Below, one piece after another: positions 60,261 to 64,000 of a DNA stretch of 64,000 nucleotides (position 1 is its first letter; each line of letters opens with the position of its first letter). Made by a program: the position numbers and the translations under genes. The DNA lies in the NCBI GenBank assembly GCA_038228295.1, contig JBBRPH010000024.1, forward strand, positions 8,487 to 72,486, read 5' to 3'. The notes below the pieces were generated by a model, which worked only from the letters and a program-made list of their open reading frames with translations, was not told where the DNA came from and made no database searches. The DNA comes from JAICKM01 sp038228295 (GTDB taxonomy: Bacteria > Chloroflexota > Chloroflexia > QHBQ01 > JAICKM01).

Positions 60261-60400
60261 CAGTAGATGGCAATAACGCAGAAGTAACCCTGTGAACGCT
60301 TCCGGACCCGTCCGTATCGGTACTGCCAGGCGTATCCCGCCACCGACGCGTTCCTTCTTTAGCCCGCACAGGGTTACTTCTGCGTTATTGCAGTAGATGG
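60261..60400. mobile_element. MITE-like element with 24-bp terminal inverted repeats and 10-bp target duplication
   Basis: The 120-bp element spans 60271-60390. Its left end CAATAACGCAGAAGTAACCC (to 60294) is repeated exactly in reverse complement at 60367-60390. Immediately outside both ends the same 10 bp, CAGTAGATGG, occurs (60261-60270 and 60391-60400), as expected for target-site duplication. A second inner inverted repeat (GAACGC / GCGTTC) lies inside. No coding sequence: a non-autonomous transposon remnant that needs a transposase encoded elsewhere. Confidence 0.85.
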
Positions 60401-60477
60401 TTAAGTGTTCAGCCATTTGGTATACTCGCTAAAGGATCCTTTGGGATCATTGCCTCCAGCATTTGAGAAAGCCTTGT

Positions 60478-61947
60478 ATGCCGCTGCCATATTCGCACAC
60501 TGAGAAAGTTGAAAAGCCGGCGCCTCCCCCGGACAAAGCACTTAAGCAGGAGAGCAACCCTTACTGGCCGGCCGGGTTATTTAGTGTGGCAGCGACCCTG
60601 CTCCTAGCGATCAATGCGCCTATCCAGATCACCTTTCGCCCGCACGCGGCAGAGACGATCGGTGTAAGTTTGCTGGGCAGCGCGTTAGTGGTCGGCGGCA
60701 GCTTGCGCTGTTCGCGTCGCCTCTTCGGAGGCGGCAGCTTACTGCTCTTAGCAGTAGTTAGCCTCTGTGTGTGGACACAGCCGGCGGAGCTAGAGCAGTC
60801 TATCCGTACAGTGTGGCCGTTGCGTTTGGCAGTGCCGTTGACTCTAAGCTTAGTGTGGACATTCCTGCTGAATCCTCCATTGTGGCTACGGCGCACTCTA
60901 CTCTCCGGCGCCGTAGTCACCAATATCCTGCTATTAGCGATCAACCAAACTGCTGCGGTTCCGTTTGCATCTGGTGCACGGAAAGGCGTAAGCCCTAACT
61001 TTGCGCCCTATTGGTTAGCCATTGATCGCCAAGGTACACTGTACGCCGGCAGCGCAACCGGCAATGCAATCCAGGTGTTTGATGCGGCAGGTCGCCCGCA
61101 GGGAACGATCTGGCCGGCCCAGGTTCCCGCGCAGGGTACGCCGGGGCCGGGTATTATTCCCGCCGGAAGTGGAACCATCGTCGCCGCGTTGAATGCGCTA
61201 ACCCTACCGACCCCAACGCCCAGCCGGGGCTTCCACGATGCCGACGCAGATTCGTCTCTTTTCTGGTTCTACGGCCTGGCAATAGATGCACAAGATCGTC
61301 TCTATATGGTAGATCGCCACATAGCCGGCAACGCCAGTGTCCTACAATTGGATCGCAACGGCAATCTGACAGCACGCTGGCCGTTGCCGCGCAACTTTAC
61401 CGCAGCAGCCGGCTGCCTGACTATCGACAGTCGCTATGTCTATCTCAGCTCAGGAGCCGGTCAAGTTTTTGTATTTGATTACAACGGTACTTTACGTAAA
61501 ACGCTGAAATTGCCTTATCAACCAGTGAGTATTGCAGCAGTCGGTCAGAACCGGATCGTATTTATGGGCCAACGAACGCTAGATCGCATTGACGTAGATA
61601 CGGAAGCCGTAACCACCATCATGACCCTACCTGCACCCGCCGGCGAGCTACAGACTCCTTACCAGGCACTAGCGGTTACAACAATGGGTACAGTACTCGT
61701 GGCAGACGAGGGGCGCAATCAGGTACTCGTGATCGATTTGCAGAATGGACAGCTAGTACAGACTATCGGTCGGCCCGGCCCCTGGCCTGGCCAGTTCGCT
61801 GGTCTGGGCGGCATTGCCCAGGATCAGGTCGGTCGTATTTATATTGCCGATCCACAGCACCGGGTGATCCAGCGCTTTATGCCGACCGGTCGCCTTGATG
61901 CCGTCTGGTCGGCACACGAATTTACGGTTAATGCGGCTAAACGGTAA
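60478..61947 (+). CDS. membrane protein with NHL-type beta-propeller
   Basis: A 489-residue protein; the ATG at 60478 has GAGAAAG upstream, better than an in-frame TTG 15 bp earlier. Residues ~35-165 hold four to five hydrophobic helices. The outer part is an NHL-like propeller (LAIDRQGTLYAGSATGNAIQVFDAAG, LAIDAQDRLYMVDRHIAG, LAVTTMGTVLVADEGRNQVLVIDLQNG, GIAQDQVGRIYIADPQHRVIQRFMPTG). It resembles the NHL portion of the GT39 fusion at 50-54 kb. Possible role: binding of a surface partner. It is next to the MITE. Confidence 0.8.
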   Translation: MPLPYSHTEKVEKPAPPPDKALKQESNPYWPAGLFSVAATLLLAINAPIQITFRPHAAETIGVSLLGSALVVGGSLRCSRRLFGGGSLLLLAVVSLCVWTQPAELEQSIRTVWPLRLAVPLTLSLVWTFLLNPPLWLRRTLLSGAVVTNILLLAINQTAAVPFASGARKGVSPNFAPYWLAIDRQGTLYAGSATGNAIQVFDAAGRPQGTIWPAQVPAQGTPGPGIIPAGSGTIVAALNALTLPTPTPSRGFHDADADSSLFWFYGLAIDAQDRLYMVDRHIAGNASVLQLDRNGNLTARWPLPRNFTAAAGCLTIDSRYVYLSSGAGQVFVFDYNGTLRKTLKLPYQPVSIAAVGQNRIVFMGQRTLDRIDVDTEAVTTIMTLPAPAGELQTPYQALAVTTMGTVLVADEGRNQVLVIDLQNGQLVQTIGRPGPWPGQFAGLGGIAQDQVGRIYIADPQHRVIQRFMPTGRLDAVWSAHEFTVNAAKR

Positions 61948-62101
61948 GGCACAGGCACCAGAGCGGCGGCTGAAGGGTAAGTTGCCGGCAAAGTTCCGGC
62001 CGGCAGGAAACTACCTTACGCTTCCTAATCTAATTGTAGCCCTAAAGTACTAGCAGAGTGGTGACTTCCAGTTATTGACCCACCTCCCGATTCGCCCTAC
62101 A

Positions 62102-62218
62102 ATGATGCTGATGGAAACTCGCAATAGGGTTGATCTAAGTTTGTGCTATGTGCCGGACGATGGTTCGCCGGCTAATAGTGCGGCAGCAGACAATCTGCTA
62201 GAGACAATTAGGCAATAG
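62102..62218 (+). CDS. possible 38-residue ORF
   Basis: ATG to TAG, reading MMLMETRNRVDLSLCYVPDD and ending NLLETIRQ. Composition is protein-like but there is no clear ribosome site. It may be a fragment of a lost gene. Confidence 0.2.
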   Translation: MMLMETRNRVDLSLCYVPDDGSPANSAAADNLLETIRQ

Positions 62219-62253
62219 ATAACGGTTTCACATTCAGAAGGAGGCACAATCTC

Positions 62254-62328
62254 ATGCTACTGAACCGGCAACAGGCCAGAGCGGAACCCTGCTCTGCGCG
62301 CTTCGTGCGACGCAGTGTTTCGCGCTAG
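62254..62328 (+). CDS. possible 24-residue ORF with strong ribosome site
   Basis: AAGGAGG ends eight bases before an ATG; the frame reads MLLNRQQARAEPCSARFVRR and stops at TAG. It is basic and very short. It may be a leader peptide for the downstream gene or a decayed gene start. Confidence 0.3.
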   Translation: MLLNRQQARAEPCSARFVRRSVSR

Positions 62329-62618
62329 TCGTAGGCGGCAAGCACCGAATACTTGCGCGGCCCGGCTTAATTCGTTGGAGGCTAATGTGCTCGGCGCTAA
62401 TTCGGTTTTCACCTGGTATTTATTCATACGGCAAACACAGTAAACCATCAATTACGCAGCACGCAGAACACATAAACGCATTTAGCATATAAACCGGGCA
62501 ACAAGAAATCGCGAAACCTGACCAGCAATCGAATCAGCGCAGTGGATTTAGAACGGCTCGACTAACAGGTTTAAAAGAGGTCTGAGCTGTTCTGAGTAGT
62601 GATTAAGAGGTAGAAACA

Positions 62619-64000
62619 ATGAAGAAAACCACCTGGCACGGATTGGCAGCAGCTTTGACGTTGATGTTGCTGCTGCTGGCGATTCCGTTTGTCAGTCCCG
62701 CGCAAGCAATGCGCGCTCCCGAAGACTCGGGCCCCTCTGTTGTTGATATACAACATGGTGGTAAGGCGGCTCCGGCCGCTAAAGCCGTCCCGGCAGCCAA
62801 AATTAGTGTCCAGGCGGGTAAAGCGGGCCTGTTGGGTCGAAACGGTAAAGTGACCCAACCGATCCAGCAAGCAGCCAAGTCGGCCCAGGCAACTGCTAAT
62901 GGACCGGCAGCGCCAACCGGTGGTGTCCCCTTCGCGATTGGGGATGTCTTTGCCGGCGTGGGCGACGGTCTGATTCGCCACCACACCCCCGACGGTACTG
63001 CTGTGGATACTTTAGACACCACCTTTCACAGCGATGAGCAAACCGGAATGTGCTTCCAACCGGGCACAGGCGACCTTTTCGCCACCGACTTTAATGTCGG
63101 CAAGATGACCCGCTTTAACAATATCGGTATAGTCAAAGGCCCCAATCCCTGGGCGTCTACTTTCAGCACCCATCCCGAGAGCTGTACATTCGATGGTGCC
63201 GGCAATATCTACACAGGTGAGGTAGACGGTGACAGTAGGATCCGCAAGTGGAGTCCCAGTGGTACATTGCTTGGCTCCTGGTTTCCGGCGGTAGAAGGCC
63301 GTGGAACGGACTGGATTGAACTAGATCCCGATCAATGCACAATCTACTACACCTCGGAAACCTCTGCCGTTAAACGCTTCAACGTCTGTACAAATACACA
63401 ACTCCCCGACGTGACCAACACTCTACCAGGTCCGTGCTTTGCTATGCGGCTCATTCCTGGCACAAACGACCTTATGGTCACCTGTTTCAACGAGGTAGAT
63501 CGTATCGACAAAATAAGCGGTGCGATACTGCAACCGCCGATTCCGATTGACCCCGCTGAAACCAGCTATCTCTTTGCCATGAACCTTGACCCTGATAACC
63601 GGACCTTTTGGACGGCAGGGTATGGGACAGGCAATATCTACCGCTATCCGTTGGTGGGTGGCCCTTACCAGACTAAGTTCACCTCGCCCCCCCTCGTAGT
63701 GAGCATGGGTGGTTTGGCAATCTACGGTGAGCATGTCGCATCGGTAATCACGCCAACACCCACCCCAACAGATACCGCAACGAATACGCCGACCAATACG
63801 CCGACCCCCACCAATACGGCCACCAACACGCCGACGGCCACCAATACGCCGACGGCCACCAATACGCCGACCAATACGCCGATTGTGCCGACCAATACGC
63901 CGACCAATACGGCCACCAATACGCCGACGGCCACCAATACGCCGACCAACACCCCGGTGCCGCCGACCACTACGCCAACTAATACGGCCACCAACACGCC
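62619..64000 (+). CDS. secreted propeller-like protein with Thr-Pro-Asn repeats (3' end outside window)
   Basis: An open frame runs from ATG at 62619 (AAGAGG nine bases upstream) off the right edge, at least 460 codons. The signal peptide is KTTWHGLAAALTLMLLLLAI...AQA. After a Lys/Ala-rich stretch comes a propeller-like region of ~280 residues (FAIGDVFAGVGDGLIRHHTP, LFATDFNVGKMTRFNNIG, CTFDGAGNIYTGEVDGDSRI, FWTAGYGTGNIYRYP). From ~63750 it turns into (TPTNTPTATN)n repeats, a rigid extended linker, likely ahead of another domain or a cell-wall anchor. Similar in type to the NHL proteins upstream. Confidence 0.8.
   Translation, partial: MKKTTWHGLAAALTLMLLLLAIPFVSPAQAMRAPEDSGPSVVDIQHGGKAAPAAKAVPAAKISVQAGKAGLLGRNGKVTQPIQQAAKSAQATANGPAAPTGGVPFAIGDVFAGVGDGLIRHHTPDGTAVDTLDTTFHSDEQTGMCFQPGTGDLFATDFNVGKMTRFNNIGIVKGPNPWASTFSTHPESCTFDGAGNIYTGEVDGDSRIRKWSPSGTLLGSWFPAVEGRGTDWIELDPDQCTIYYTSETSAVKRFNVCTNTQLPDVTNTLPGPCFAMRLIPGTNDLMVTCFNEVDRIDKISGAILQPPIPIDPAETSYLFAMNLDPDNRTFWTAGYGTGNIYRYPLVGGPYQTKFTSPPLVVSMGGLAIYGEHVASVITPTPTPTDTATNTPTNTPTPTNTATNTPTATNTPTATNTPTNTPIVPTNTPTNTATNTPTATNTPTNTPVPPTTTPTNTATNT
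63757..64000 (+). repeat. ACGCCGACCAAT-type tandem repeat inside the secreted gene
   Basis: Imperfect 12-18 bp units (AATACGCCGACC, AATACGGCCACC) in frame, encoding Thr-Pro-Thr-Asn/Ala. Repeat number is probably variable between strains. Confidence 0.85.

Larger units (their letters stand above)
61948..62618 (+). other. intergenic region between two propeller-type genes
   Basis: A weak hairpin (TGCCGGC/GCCGGCA near 61981-62007) follows the NHL gene. Two tiny ORFs are listed separately. The rest is moderately AT-rich leader of the next gene; no known RNA family was recognised. Confidence 0.4.

Noticed and set aside
63757..64000. regularly spaced repeats that could suggest a CRISPR array
   Set aside because: Units are 12-18 bp, contiguous and in frame, encoding Thr-Pro-Asn; no unique spacers.

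Overview
The window is a GC-rich bacterial chromosome segment, most likely from a member of the phylum Chloroflexota. The clues are indirect: S-layer-homology (SLH) repeats carrying a CGTRPDEPCD insert, secreted proteins with Thr/Pro/Asn-rich linkers, a PhnD-type binding protein fused to an N-terminal domain ending GNIGQHYYNWRY that I associate with Chloroflexota secreted proteins, TadE/TadG-like surface genes, a type 2 isopentenyl-diphosphate isomerase and a T-box leader. I found no tRNA, rRNA, CRISPR array or phage genes.

Layout. 1-7.2 kb: 3' end of lon, a zinc-ribbon/FHA-like protein divergent from a PP2C-type phosphatase, a ZIP-transporter remnant, a DUF3224 gene, two tandem membrane paralogues, and a minus-strand group (acetyltransferase, DUF2277, a 35-residue ORF, a RibD-like reductase). 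7.4-9.6 kb: a T-box leader in front of a class I aminotransferase. 9.6-13.9 kb: a PhnC-PhnE-PhnD-like ABC importer with two unusually built proteins. 14-22 kb: hisS, a membrane diguanylate cyclase, a GT4 glycosyltransferase, secD-secF and a remnant resembling beta-carbonic anhydrase. 22-26.3 kb: an apparent operon (small protein, DUF2089, MFS exporter, two proteins of the SHOCT-like/DUF4097 type) in which three proteins share one short helical module.

26.5-34.3 kb: der, a frameshifted small secreted gene, galE, then glyA-upp-wecA-like genes packed together and a possible PD-(D/E)XK protein. 34.4-43 kb: a secreted GH5-like/SLH protein, then slipin and NfeD genes separated by a PIN toxin-antitoxin pair, an MFS exporter and DUF951. 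43.3-49.3 kb: a cell-surface protein with an MPKTG sorting-type tail, then TMEM175-fni-rsmG and dxs. 49.7-64 kb: surface biology, with a giant GT39-PA14-NHL fusion, a Kelch/CARDB/SLH protein, three TadE/TadG genes, a 120-bp MITE-like element with 24-bp inverted repeats and a 10-bp target duplication, an NHL membrane protein and a secreted Thr-Pro-Asn repeat protein running off the end.

The window mixes housekeeping (translation, secretion, isoprenoids, one-carbon metabolism) with envelope functions. A recurrent theme is low-complexity insertion into conserved proteins (Lon, SecD, SecF, RsmG, PhnE). The strongest non-coding signals are the T-box leader and the MITE-like element. I did not find a convincing new multi-gene defence or biosynthetic system; the best candidates for new biology are the T-box/aminotransferase unit, the rebuilt PhnCDE importer and the three-protein shared-module operon.
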